Positions 48,288 through 55,585 of a stretch of 56,277 nt of DNA are shown here, piece after piece. The stretch covers positions 1-56,277 of the forward strand of contig JAGXHI010000064.1 of the NCBI GenBank assembly GCA_024636295.1. The letters run 5' to 3'. The first letter of the stretch is position 1. Each line of letters begins with the position of its first letter. Below the pieces are notes generated by a model that was given only the letters and a program-made list of their open reading frames with translations, had not been told where the DNA came from and made no database searches. Position numbers and translations under genes: made by a program. This DNA comes from Desulfuromonadales bacterium. Its GTDB lineage: Bacteria > Desulfobacterota > Desulfuromonadia > Desulfuromonadales > JAGXHI01.

Positions 48288-48345
48288 AATTTTTTCCTCA
48301 ATGTTGGTGGATGCCGTGTTTCGAAGCCTTCTTCCGCCTCCTGAA

Positions 48346-49503
48346 TCAAAGTGACCGGAGCGCTTCCGTGGGATCGAGACGGCTTGCCGCAAAGGCCGGA
48401 TAAAGAGAGGCGGATGTTCCGACCACCAGAGCCAGAAGAACCGCCCCGAATGCCAGAGCGGGGTTCCACACCAGGTGCGGGTGCCCCTCCGTGAGCAGGG
48501 GCAGGACCAGCCGAGTGATTCCCATTCCCCCGATCCAGCCGAGAACTCCCGCCGCCAGACTCACCCAGACGGCCTCAAGAAGAACCAGCCCGATAACGTG
48601 GCTGCGGCGGAATCCGAGTGCTCTGAAGATGCCGATCTCCCTGGTCCGTTCCTTGACCGAACCCATCATCGAGGTAAAAATCGCGAGGGCGCCGAGAAGA
48701 ACGACAATCCCCGCCACGCCCATGGAGAAGGTGCGGAATTGATCCAGCGCGTGCATACGGGTGCGAATCACCTGCTGGATTGCGCTGACCTTCACGTCGG
48801 GCAGCACGTCCGACAGTTGCCCGACGATGTCCTCCACGGGGCAATCAGCGCAAAGAGCCGCCACTTCCACCAGATTGACCTTCCCTTCTTTTCCAAGAAG
48901 GCGCTGGGCAGCGGGAAGAGGAACGATCAGCAGTCCATCGTCCTGGGAACCGGTCTCCCGAAGAATACCGGAGACGGTGAACGGCTGTCCCTGAAGGACG
49001 ATCGTGTCGCCCTCCTTCAGGCCAAGTGCCGCTGCGGCGGCAACTCCGGCTACCAGTTCCTTTTCATTCGCCGGAATCCGACCCTCAACCGACCACCACT
49101 TTTTCATGGCGAATTCGATATCCTGGTCCACCCCCATGATCATCGCCCGCGATCCGTTCACTTCCACTGCTCCGATAACTTTAGGAGCAACGGCCGCGAT
49201 ATTCCGACTGTTGGGAATGGTGCGGATGGCTTTCAGATCCTGCTCGGGGATATCCTGGGCATTCACGGAGACCCCGCCCAGGCTGACGCCCCCATAGGAG
49301 AGTGCGAGTTCATCCACCTGGGGAGTGATCAGGATATTTGCCCCGAAGGTCTCCATCTGGTGCTGGGCCTCCATCTGAAGGGCGGATGTCATCGCAGAGA
49401 GGGTAACCACCGTTCCGATGCCGATCAGAAGCCCCAGAAGCAGAAAAACAAGGCGGGATTTCCGACGGCGCAGGTTATTAAAGGCTATCGTTCTCAGTTT
49501 CAT
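48346..49503 (-). CDS. FtsX/MacB-type ABC transporter permease
   Basis: 385 residues. One N-terminal membrane helix (RLVFLLLGLLIGIGTVVTLS), a large periplasmic MacB_PCD domain (~40-255), and three C-terminal helices of an FtsX domain (MGVAGIVVLLGALAIFTSMM, VKERTREIGIFRALGFRRSH, AFGAVLLALVVGTSASLYPA). Two cysteines in the periplasmic part (ALCADCPVEDI) form a CxxC pair not typical of MacB; it may bind metal or undergo thiol redox. The start has only a GGAA upstream. It is 46 bases after the DUF2318 gene. Confidence 0.92.
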   Translation of the reverse strand: MKLRTIAFNNLRRRKSRLVFLLLGLLIGIGTVVTLSAMTSALQMEAQHQMETFGANILITPQVDELALSYGGVSLGGVSVNAQDIPEQDLKAIRTIPNSRNIAAVAPKVIGAVEVNGSRAMIMGVDQDIEFAMKKWWSVEGRIPANEKELVAGVAAAAALGLKEGDTIVLQGQPFTVSGILRETGSQDDGLLIVPLPAAQRLLGKEGKVNLVEVAALCADCPVEDIVGQLSDVLPDVKVSAIQQVIRTRMHALDQFRTFSMGVAGIVVLLGALAIFTSMMGSVKERTREIGIFRALGFRRSHVIGLVLLEAVWVSLAAGVLGWIGGMGITRLVLPLLTEGHPHLVWNPALAFGAVLLALVVGTSASLYPAFAASRLDPTEALRSL

Positions 49504-49549
49504 GAGGTTCCATTAATGGGTGAGTAGGTAAGTTCGACAGCTTATTCGA

Positions 49550-50065
49550 TCAGTCTCTGAAATAATGGCCGCCGCCTGCAAGATCAGCCGTGGCGATCAC
49601 GAGCCGGTCACCGGAAATCTTTCGGTTAAGGGGGGCTGGATTGCATCCGCCCTTCACTTCATTAATTTTTTCAGAAATGAACTGCTGCCCGCAATTGTTG
49701 CAGATCATGAAATCCCCCTCCTGACGGTACCCTTTCCGCTCCCGGAAACAGACGTCACAGGTATCAAATGCGGCCCGGACGACACCGTCCCTGCTTTTCA
49801 GTACGAAAAAATCAATCGTTGCACCGCCTTCTTCATAGCTGAAGAAATGGGCCCTTCCATCGGAGACTTGAGCCAGGGGAAGTTCAATCCGACCGTCGGA
49901 GGCGCTCACCTGAGGATACCGGGCATCATTGCCGTCCGCGGCTGCAAACCACCATCCTCCCACTCCCGCCACGGCTACTACCGTCACAAACAGCAGGATC
50001 CTCAATAAAGGATTTTTTTTGTTTCCCGCTTTAAACTGGGCCTTTTTTTCCTCTCTGTTCGACAT
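49550..50065 (-). CDS. membrane-anchored DUF2318 protein
   Basis: 171 residues. One helix (LRILLFVTVVAVAGVGGWWF) anchors a periplasmic domain with C103 and C106 (FDTCDVCF), C122 and C125 (MICNNCGQQF) and C141 (GGCNP), the DUF2318 pattern. DUF2318 proteins are found with FTR1/P19 ferric-iron systems and FtsX-type ABC genes, for instance in Campylobacter. They are proposed to bind metal or iron-sulfur clusters. No FTR1 or P19 gene is present here. The gene lies between the HMA protein and the permease. Confidence 0.9.
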   Translation of the reverse strand: MSNREEKKAQFKAGNKKNPLLRILLFVTVVAVAGVGGWWFAAADGNDARYPQVSASDGRIELPLAQVSDGRAHFFSYEEGGATIDFFVLKSRDGVVRAAFDTCDVCFRERKGYRQEGDFMICNNCGQQFISEKINEVKGGCNPAPLNRKISGDRLVIATADLAGGGHYFRD

Positions 50066-50098
50066 CTTTCCAAACTCCTCTTGAAGAAATAATTTTAA

Positions 50099-50725
50099 TC
50101 ACCGACAGCAGGAGCCGCCACATCCGCCACGTCCCGTATTAAGGGCACTCAGGAGCACCTGATCGAAAATCTCCACGGAAAGAGATTTTTTCTGCTCCCC
50201 TCGCCCTGAAACGGCTGCCGTCTCTTGGTAAAGAAGCGCTTTCCAGGCTGCGGCCACAGGCCCGCCCTCATTGGCCACGGCAGGATCATTTTCGCCCCGG
50301 GCCAGGTACCGGGCAAATTCCTCACGGCTGACCAGGCGCTCGCCCACCCGTGCCACATACCGATCCGCCATACTACGTTGATCAGACTTCTGCTTCACGT
50401 ATTCTTCCGGTGAAGAAACCCTCGCCACCCGCGCTGGATAACCGGCACGGGTGATTATGCGTGCCATCTCTTCGGGTTCGATCCGTTCAGGGCGAAACTC
50501 AGCACGTACCCGGTTCGTTGCCAGATTGACTTCCACCCGTTCCACACCTCGGACGGATCCAAGCGCTTCACGAATATTGTTCACGCAGGAGGTGCAGGTG
50601 AGATTCTCCACGGAAAACTCCGAGAGGGATACTGCCCCCCCACGGGTGTGCTGAGGAAGAACAAAAAGGCCGAGAAAGATGAACGCGGCCGCGCCGGTTG
50701 TGACCAGAAGAACGATTTTTTTCAT
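50099..50725 (-). CDS. exported heavy-metal-domain (HMA) protein with Cys-rich tail
   Basis: 208 residues. A signal/anchor helix (VLLVTTGAAAFIFLGLFVLP) precedes an HMA domain with the metal pair C44 and C47 in LTCTSCVNNIREALGSVRGV. A region like the SurA N-domain follows (YVARVGERLVSREEFARYLA). The C-terminus is GRGGCGGSCCR with three cysteines. HMA domains bind Cu(I), Zn or similar soft metals. The protein is probably periplasmic and could hand metal to the DUF2318 protein, whose gene starts 33 bases downstream. I do not know a named family with this exact architecture. Confidence 0.82.
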   Translation of the reverse strand: MKKIVLLVTTGAAAFIFLGLFVLPQHTRGGAVSLSEFSVENLTCTSCVNNIREALGSVRGVERVEVNLATNRVRAEFRPERIEPEEMARIITRAGYPARVARVSSPEEYVKQKSDQRSMADRYVARVGERLVSREEFARYLARGENDPAVANEGGPVAAAWKALLYQETAAVSGRGEQKKSLSVEIFDQVLLSALNTGRGGCGGSCCR

Positions 50726-50958
50726 GAAGACCCCTCAGGCTTTTAAGATTCTCGCAAATTTGATTTCACGACGCATGCCAACTATCCAAACAGGTTTCAA
50801 GCACTCGAAATTACAGTAAACGGCAAGGCGCACTTTGGGTGAGAGCCCGTTCGGTGTGGAATATCCCATAATCGGATGAGGAATATTCTCCAGAGCCTCC
50901 GGATTGAATCTACCTTCAGTCGCTCCCTTACTCTTTCTTCTAAAAAACAGCACCTTAA

Positions 50959-51323
50959 AAGAAAGGGATAAGGGCGCTGCGAGTTTCAACACTTCTCGAG
51001 TTTTCCTGGTTTCGCCTGGAGGGAGGAATATTCAAGGGCCGAGGACGGGACGACAGCGATTACAATTGGTATTTCCAGGGAGCTTCCGATCCGAACACCA
51101 GCGATAACAGCAACTGGATCGTGGAAGGAGAGGCGGCCCTCCACTGGGAGGATTATTCCGCATCATCCTTCAGGCCGATCCGCGGCTGAACGAATGGGTG
51201 GTCCTTTCGGGATTTTACCGCTGGATCGATTTTGAATTCGGGGGAATAAGCGGGATAGGGAAAGACGTCGTCCGCGACAAGGATTACGATAAACTCGGCG
51301 TGGTGCTGAAGGTCGCATTTTAA
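50959..51323 (+). pseudogene. remnant of an outer-membrane beta-barrel protein
   Basis: Two plus-strand frames join near 51150-51160. The first (50959-51189) reads EFSWFRLEGGIFKGRGRDDS, DYNWYFQGASDPNTSDNSNW and EAALHWEDYS. The second (51150-51323) reads FRIILQADPRLNEWVVLSGF, YRWIDFEFGG and ends DKDYDKLGVVLKVAF. The alternating aromatic strands and terminal Phe are those of an outer-membrane barrel. There is no start codon with a ribosome site, and an in-frame stop (50956) precedes it. So this is the 3' fragment of a dead gene with at least one frameshift. It is convergent with the regulator at 51345. Confidence 0.65.
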
Positions 51324-51344
51324 AAGGCGATGCAATCAAAATTC

Positions 51345-51992
51345 TCACCCCTTGCGTACGAAAATTTCCCTTGCCAGTTCCTGGTCAATGGCGAATTCGG
51401 AGTGGCCGACCTTGAAGATGAAGGAGGGGAAAGTACGGCTCAGTTCGAGAGTGCTGCCGGGCAGAACGCCCATGCTCATCATCTTCTGCATCTTTTTGGA
51501 GTTGCTGATCGAGAGATAGGCGATCTCGCCCCCCTCGCCCGCCTTGAGTTCCGTCAGCGGGACCACGCCGATCTGTCCCTCGGCCCGGGCCTGCTCGCAG
51601 CATTTGCCGGGAGGGATTGGCTTTCCGTGAGGACAGGTTGTCGGGTGATTGAGCAGAGTGCAGATTTTTGCGTCGACACCCTGGTGCAGCAAATGCTCGA
51701 ACTCGCAGGCACGAGCATTGCCCGGAGCGCCCTTGAGATCGAGCACATCCATGATCAGCCGCTCGGCCAGTCGGTGACGACGCACGGTCATTTCAGCCTC
51801 GGGGCGGCCTTCATTCCGCAGACGGACACGTTCTCCCTGGATTTCCACATAGGCCAGTCGATCCAGTTCGCGCAATCCGTCATCGTCGGGACCGACGCCC
51901 AATGTCTCGAGAGAGGCGGAGACATTCCCTTCTTCTTCGGTGGCAATCCACAACGCCTCAAGAATTTCTTCCGCCTTGGGGGACAATTTCAT
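51345..51992 (-). CDS. DtxR-family metalloregulator with C-terminal FeoA domain
   Basis: 215 residues. Residues 1-65 are a diverged winged helix (MKLSPKAEEILEALWIA). The metal sites keep HxxxE (H73, E77) and the CxxEH triad (C96, E99, H100). A loop follows with C111, H116, C120, C131 and C132 (HPTTCPHGKPIPPGKCC), richer in Cys than in DtxR. From ~143 a FeoA/SH3-like domain follows (VVPLTELKAGEGGEIAYLSI, MGVLPGSTLELSRTFPSFIF). As feoB has no separate feoA, this domain might stand in for FeoA or sense metal. AGGAG precedes the ATG. It is transcribed after feoB and a 59-residue Cys-rich ORF. Confidence 0.9.
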   Translation of the reverse strand: MKLSPKAEEILEALWIATEEEGNVSASLETLGVGPDDDGLRELDRLAYVEIQGERVRLRNEGRPEAEMTVRRHRLAERLIMDVLDLKGAPGNARACEFEHLLHQGVDAKICTLLNHPTTCPHGKPIPPGKCCEQARAEGQIGVVPLTELKAGEGGEIAYLSISNSKKMQKMMSMGVLPGSTLELSRTFPSFIFKVGHSEFAIDQELAREIFVRKG

Positions 51993-51996
51993 GGCA

Positions 51997-52176
51997 TCAC
52001 TCCTTTTTTTTTGAATCTTTTTTCAACCAGCGCTTGAGATATTCCGGGGGCGCGGGATTTTCGTAACCGCAGAACGGGCAATGAATCATTCGGCATCCTC
52101 CGGAACAGCGACCGCACCGGGGCCGGTCGTGATCCAGATTATCCGGGATTTCCTTTCCACAAAAACCGCACTTCAT
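51997..52176 (-). CDS. Cys-rich zinc-ribbon microprotein downstream of feoB
   Basis: 59 residues from the ATG at 52176, which overlaps the feoB stop as ATGA. It begins MKCGFCGKEIPDNLDHDRPR, followed by CGRCSGGC and CPFCGYENPAPPEYLKR, nine or so cysteines arranged as zinc-ribbon/rubredoxin-like knuckles, and ends in a Lys-rich tail (KKDSKKKE). It resembles no classical FeoC (a winged helix) but lies in the FeoC position between feoB and the FeoA-containing regulator. It may bind zinc or iron. Translation is probably coupled to feoB. Confidence 0.75.
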   Translation of the reverse strand: MKCGFCGKEIPDNLDHDRPRCGRCSGGCRMIHCPFCGYENPAPPEYLKRWLKKDSKKKE

Positions 52177-54146
52177 GACAGAATCCCCGTCATCAGCAGA
52201 AACCGGTTCAGCGCCCACCCCGTTCCGAAGGCCAACAGGGACACAAAGACGAAAATTCCGAAAGCCGCCTTCCACCCCCGCTCCTTCTGCATCATCAGAA
52301 ACTGGGCCACGCAGGGGACGAAAAGCGTCAGAGTGACCGCCGCCACTGTAAGCTGCACGGGATTGAGAACCCCCGCGGTCTGAAGGTCATAAAGCCCGGC
52401 GGCGCCGAAATCGCGGCGGAAGAAACCGAAAATGAAGGCGGCCGACGCCTCCAGCGGCAGGCCCAGTGCGTCCATGACCGGCGCCAGGGCTCCGACCAGC
52501 CATTCCAGAACCCCGGTCATTTTACCCGCCCAGAGAAGTATGGACGCGATGATGAAGAGGGGAAAGATCTCCAGAAAATACCACTGCATCCGGGCCAGGG
52601 TTTTCACCAGGACGTTTCGGAGTTGAGGCAGGCGAAGAGGCGGGATTTCCATGTAGAACATGGGCCGCTCCCCCGGCATGATCCGGGCGGCAAGAAGTCC
52701 GATGAGCAGAAAAATAAGAATCAGGCACAGCGACCAGACGATCAGCGCCCCGGGCACGGGGGACAGCAGACCCAGAATGACTCCAAGCTGTGCGCTGCAG
52801 GGGATGGCCAGGGCCAGCAGAATGGTGGCGATGACCCGCTCACGAACGGTTTCGAGAGTCCGGGTGACTATGGTGGCCATGGTATCGCAGCCGAAACCAA
52901 GCACCAGGGGGATGACGGCCCGGCCGTTCAAGCCGATTTTCTTGAAGAGACGGTCTACCAGAAGGGCCAGTCGAGGAAAGTACCCCGTGTCCTCGATTAC
53001 GGAAAAGGCGAGGAAAAACGTGCCGACGATGGGCAGGATCAAAGCCACGGCATAGCGTACAGCCAGGGTGATTATTCCGTACTCACCGACCAGCAGCTCC
53101 TTCATCCAATTCCATGGGATGAACCGCTCGGAAAGTGAAACCGCCCACGGATTGATATAGCCTTCGAAAATCGTGCCTTCGAGAAAATCAACAATGGTCC
53201 CGGCGCCGAATTCACCCACAAACTTGTATAATCCCAGATAAAGCGCCAGCAGGAGAATGGGTATCCCCGTCCAGGGGTTTATGGTCAAATCCGATAGTCG
53301 CTCGGAAAAAGTGCGGCCTTTTCTCTCGCGCTGGCGAATGACCCCCTCGAGTATCCTCTTGGCGACCTGTTGACGTTCCAGGCTGATACGAAGGTGAAGA
53401 TCGACCCGCCGCTCGAAAGCGATCCGCCGAACTTCCCGCTCGATTGCCTCGAAGTTTTCCCCTTCATTCTGCCGGACCAGCGCCAGCACCTCTTCGTCCT
53501 TCTGCAGCAGCAGCAGGGCGAGTGCGCGCGGGGCAAGGTTGTACGCACCGGAGAGGAGTGCGGTAATCCTGCCGATATCCCGCTCCAGATCGGCCGCATA
53601 CCCGAAGACCGGCCGGCGATCCGGATTGAAGTCCGCAACCGCGCGGCGGATTTCCCCCAGTCCGCGCTTGCGGGCGGTAGCGGCTTCGATCACCGGGATG
53701 CCGAGTTTTTCCTGCAGCAGAGAGATATCAAAGGACATTCCGATCCGCTCGGCCTCATCCATGATGTTGACTACGAGAACCACTGGAAGGCCCGCCTCGA
53801 TCAACTGCAGGGTCATGGGCAGCATACGGTCGAGATTCCGGGCGTCCACGACATGCAAAAAAACGTGGGCCTCTTCCTCGATCAAAATACGGCGGGCCAC
53901 CCGCTCTTCCTCGGTAATGGGCAGAAGGGCGTACATGCCCGGCGTATCCAGGACCTCGTACCGGCTTCCCTCGATATCGCAATGCCCCCGGGAGACCTCC
54001 ACGGAAGTTCCAGGGTAATTGGAGACGGTCGTATAGGCCCCCGTCAAGGCATTGAACAGAACGCTCTTGCCGACATTGGGATTACCCACAAGTATAATCC
54101 GAGGCTCGGCGGCATGAATCTCAACAGCCGGATGGCCCATATTCAT
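52173..54146 (-). CDS. feoB: ferrous iron transporter FeoB
   Basis: 657 residues. The N-terminal G domain has G1 GNPNVGKS (21-28), G3 DTPGMYALLP and G4 VNIMDEAERI. The membrane part carries two Gate motifs, VIPLVLGFGCDTMATIVTRT and VTLTLFVPCVAQFLMMQKER, each with the conserved Cys. It is shorter than E. coli FeoB (773) and ends near residue 657 with ALNRFLLMTGIL. It imports Fe2+ across the inner membrane. A near-perfect Fur box lies 134-148 bases upstream of its start, so iron repression is likely. It overlaps a 48-codon ORF upstream (ATGA) and the microprotein downstream. Confidence 0.97.
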   Translation of the reverse strand: MNMGHPAVEIHAAEPRIILVGNPNVGKSVLFNALTGAYTTVSNYPGTSVEVSRGHCDIEGSRYEVLDTPGMYALLPITEEERVARRILIEEEAHVFLHVVDARNLDRMLPMTLQLIEAGLPVVLVVNIMDEAERIGMSFDISLLQEKLGIPVIEAATARKRGLGEIRRAVADFNPDRRPVFGYAADLERDIGRITALLSGAYNLAPRALALLLLQKDEEVLALVRQNEGENFEAIEREVRRIAFERRVDLHLRISLERQQVAKRILEGVIRQRERKGRTFSERLSDLTINPWTGIPILLLALYLGLYKFVGEFGAGTIVDFLEGTIFEGYINPWAVSLSERFIPWNWMKELLVGEYGIITLAVRYAVALILPIVGTFFLAFSVIEDTGYFPRLALLVDRLFKKIGLNGRAVIPLVLGFGCDTMATIVTRTLETVRERVIATILLALAIPCSAQLGVILGLLSPVPGALIVWSLCLILIFLLIGLLAARIMPGERPMFYMEIPPLRLPQLRNVLVKTLARMQWYFLEIFPLFIIASILLWAGKMTGVLEWLVGALAPVMDALGLPLEASAAFIFGFFRRDFGAAGLYDLQTAGVLNPVQLTVAAVTLTLFVPCVAQFLMMQKERGWKAAFGIFVFVSLLAFGTGWALNRFLLMTGILS

Positions 54147-54289
54147 AGGCCCCCTTTAAGATTAATGAAGTCGCAAAATTTCCGTCCTGCGGCATTACAG
54201 CGTTTTTTCAGGACCTCGACATAGTTGATACGGGATTTTTGCTCGCCGAATCCATGTCTTTTGGCAGAGGCATCAAATTTGACAATCAT
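54143..54289 (-). CDS. 48-residue ORF coupled to feoB, start within Fur box
   Basis: An open frame from ATG at 54289 (another ATG at 54295) to TGA at 54145-54143, whose stop overlaps the feoB ATG. It begins MIVKFDASAKRHGFGEQKSR and ends GRKFCDFINLKGGL, with C31 and C40 and net positive charge. GGGGG just before the feoB ATG gives feoB its ribosome site inside this ORF. There is no strong ribosome site for the ORF itself, and the start codons sit inside the Fur box, so if the promoter is at the Fur box the ORF might not be transcribed from its start. I recognise no family. It occupies the position of feoA. Confidence 0.5.
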   Translation of the reverse strand: MIVKFDASAKRHGFGEQKSRINYVEVLKKRCNAAGRKFCDFINLKGGL

Positions 54290-54294
54290 TATCA
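54280..54294 (-). promoter_or_regulatory. Fur box upstream of feoB
   Basis: On the minus strand the site reads TGATAATGATTGTCA, which matches the 7-1-7 Fur palindrome TGATAAT-N-ATTATCA at 14 of 15 positions (G for A at position 12). It lies 134-148 bases before the feoB ATG and downstream of fur, so it should control the feoB operon. The GATAAT within it could also be a -10 element. Confidence 0.82.
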
Positions 54295-54319
54295 TTTGCT
54301 TTCGTAAAAAAAAAATTAT

Positions 54320-54757
54320 TTATTTCGACCCGCCGGAGCACCTCTCGCAAAGGCCGTAGAGTTCGAGACGATGACTGAGTATTTTGAAGTTGTGTTCCCG
54401 GGCGACATTTTCCTGGAGTTCCTCGATTCGGGAATCCTCGAATTCGAGTATGGCCCCGCAATCCCTGCAGACGAGGTGATCGTGATGCTCTTCGCCGGTA
54501 CAGGGTTCATAACGGGCCTGGCCGTCGCCGAAATGCCGCTCTTCGGCAATCCCGCACTCCGCGAACAGTTTCAGAGTCCTGTAGACGGTGGCGTATCCTA
54601 TGCTGGGGTGTTTTTTTCGAATTCGAAGGTAGAGCTCTTCCGTGGAAAGGTGGGCCCCAGACTTCAGAAATTCGTTGAGAATAATATCCCGCTGCTGTGT
54701 GGATTTGAGCCCCTTTCGGGCTATGAAATCTTTAAAGATCTTCTGGGTCCGGGACAT
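54320..54757 (-). CDS. fur: ferric uptake regulator (Fur family)
   Basis: 145 residues. The winged-helix recognition region is GYATVYRTLKLFAECGIAEE. The metal-site residues are HHDH (91-94), C97-C100 (LVCRDCG) and C137-C140 (LCERC), both zinc CxxC pairs. Length and motifs are standard. Whether it senses iron (Fur), peroxide (PerR) or zinc (Zur) cannot be proved from sequence alone; the Fur box next door supports Fur. It has its own promoter and AGGAGG before the ATG. 173 bases separate it from feoB. Confidence 0.94.
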   Translation of the reverse strand: MSRTQKIFKDFIARKGLKSTQQRDIILNEFLKSGAHLSTEELYLRIRKKHPSIGYATVYRTLKLFAECGIAEERHFGDGQARYEPCTGEEHHDHLVCRDCGAILEFEDSRIEELQENVAREHNFKILSHRLELYGLCERCSGGSK

Positions 54758-54780
54758 GGCTCCTCCTGAAATTGGAAATC

Positions 54781-54810
54781 AAAATATCAGCCGCGCCCTG
54801 CTTTTGTCAA
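54781..54810 (-). promoter_or_regulatory. sigma-70 promoter of fur
   Basis: On the minus strand TTGACA (54810-54805), an 18-base spacer and TATTTT (54786-54781) lie just before fur, giving a leader of about 20 bases. No Fur box is seen here. Confidence 0.55.
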
Positions 54811-54832
54811 GAAGGAGCGACGATATCGAAGC

Positions 54833-55579
54833 TCAGCCCGTGACGGGAAACCACTGATAGAGATAGGAGGAGAACCTGGCGAACAGGTTGAAGAAAAGCA
54901 TGGCGCCTACCGCCATGAGCAGCAGACCGGTAGCGATCTCCACCATACGGATGTACTTGCGGAAACGATCGAAAAAACCGAGAAATAGATGAAAAAGCAT
55001 CCCTGAAACCAGAAAGGGAATGCCTAATCCTCCTGAATAGAAGGTCAACAGCAATACCCCCCGGAGAGCGCCGCCTTCCGAACCCGCAGCAAGGGCAAGA
55101 ATGGCCCCGAGAATAGGCCCGATGCAGGGGGTCCAACCTGCGGCGAAAGCCAATCCCACCAGGAAAGTCCCGATGAAGCCTGCGGGCTTGCGATTTAGAT
55201 GAACCCGTTTTTCTCCCAGCAGGATGCCGAAATGAAAAATTCCGCTGAGGTGGACGCCGAAGAGGAAAATCAGAATGCCGCCGATCTTCTGAATCCACTC
55301 GAGACCCTCACGCAGATAGGTCTGGAAGGTATAGGAGAACATCCCGGCCAGGCCGCCCAGGGTGATGAAAACCGCAGAAAATCCAGCGACAAAAACAAGT
55401 GAATGGAGGAAAACGGCCCAGCGAACTTTCATCCCTGCCTGGGAATCCTTCAGCTCGCCGAAGGAGAGTCCGGTGATGTAGGTCAAATATGAGGGGATCA
55501 ATGGCAGAACGCAGGGGGAGAAAAAAGACAGGATCCCTGCGGAAAAAGCAATCCAGACTGTGAGATTGGCGTCGGGCAT
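54833..55579 (-). CDS. ccdA: thiol-redox membrane protein CcdA
   Basis: 248 residues with six hydrophobic segments. The two redox cysteines are in GILSFFSPCVLPLIPSYLTY and FAAGWTPCIGPILGAILALA, the CcdA signatures. It carries electrons from cytoplasmic thioredoxin across the inner membrane to periplasmic thioredoxin-like proteins. The partner is probably the TlpA-type protein encoded 6 bases upstream. It supports cytochrome c maturation or other periplasmic thiol reactions. Confidence 0.95.
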   Translation of the reverse strand: MPDANLTVWIAFSAGILSFFSPCVLPLIPSYLTYITGLSFGELKDSQAGMKVRWAVFLHSLVFVAGFSAVFITLGGLAGMFSYTFQTYLREGLEWIQKIGGILIFLFGVHLSGIFHFGILLGEKRVHLNRKPAGFIGTFLVGLAFAAGWTPCIGPILGAILALAAGSEGGALRGVLLLTFYSGGLGIPFLVSGMLFHLFLGFFDRFRKYIRMVEIATGLLLMAVGAMLFFNLFARFSSYLYQWFPVTG

Positions 55580-55585
55580 ATTTTT

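Noticed and set aside
50735..50992. 85-codon minus-strand open frame upstream of the HMA gene
   Set aside because: No ribosome site, no family, and it overlaps the barrel remnant on the other strand. It occupies the likely promoter of the HMA unit.
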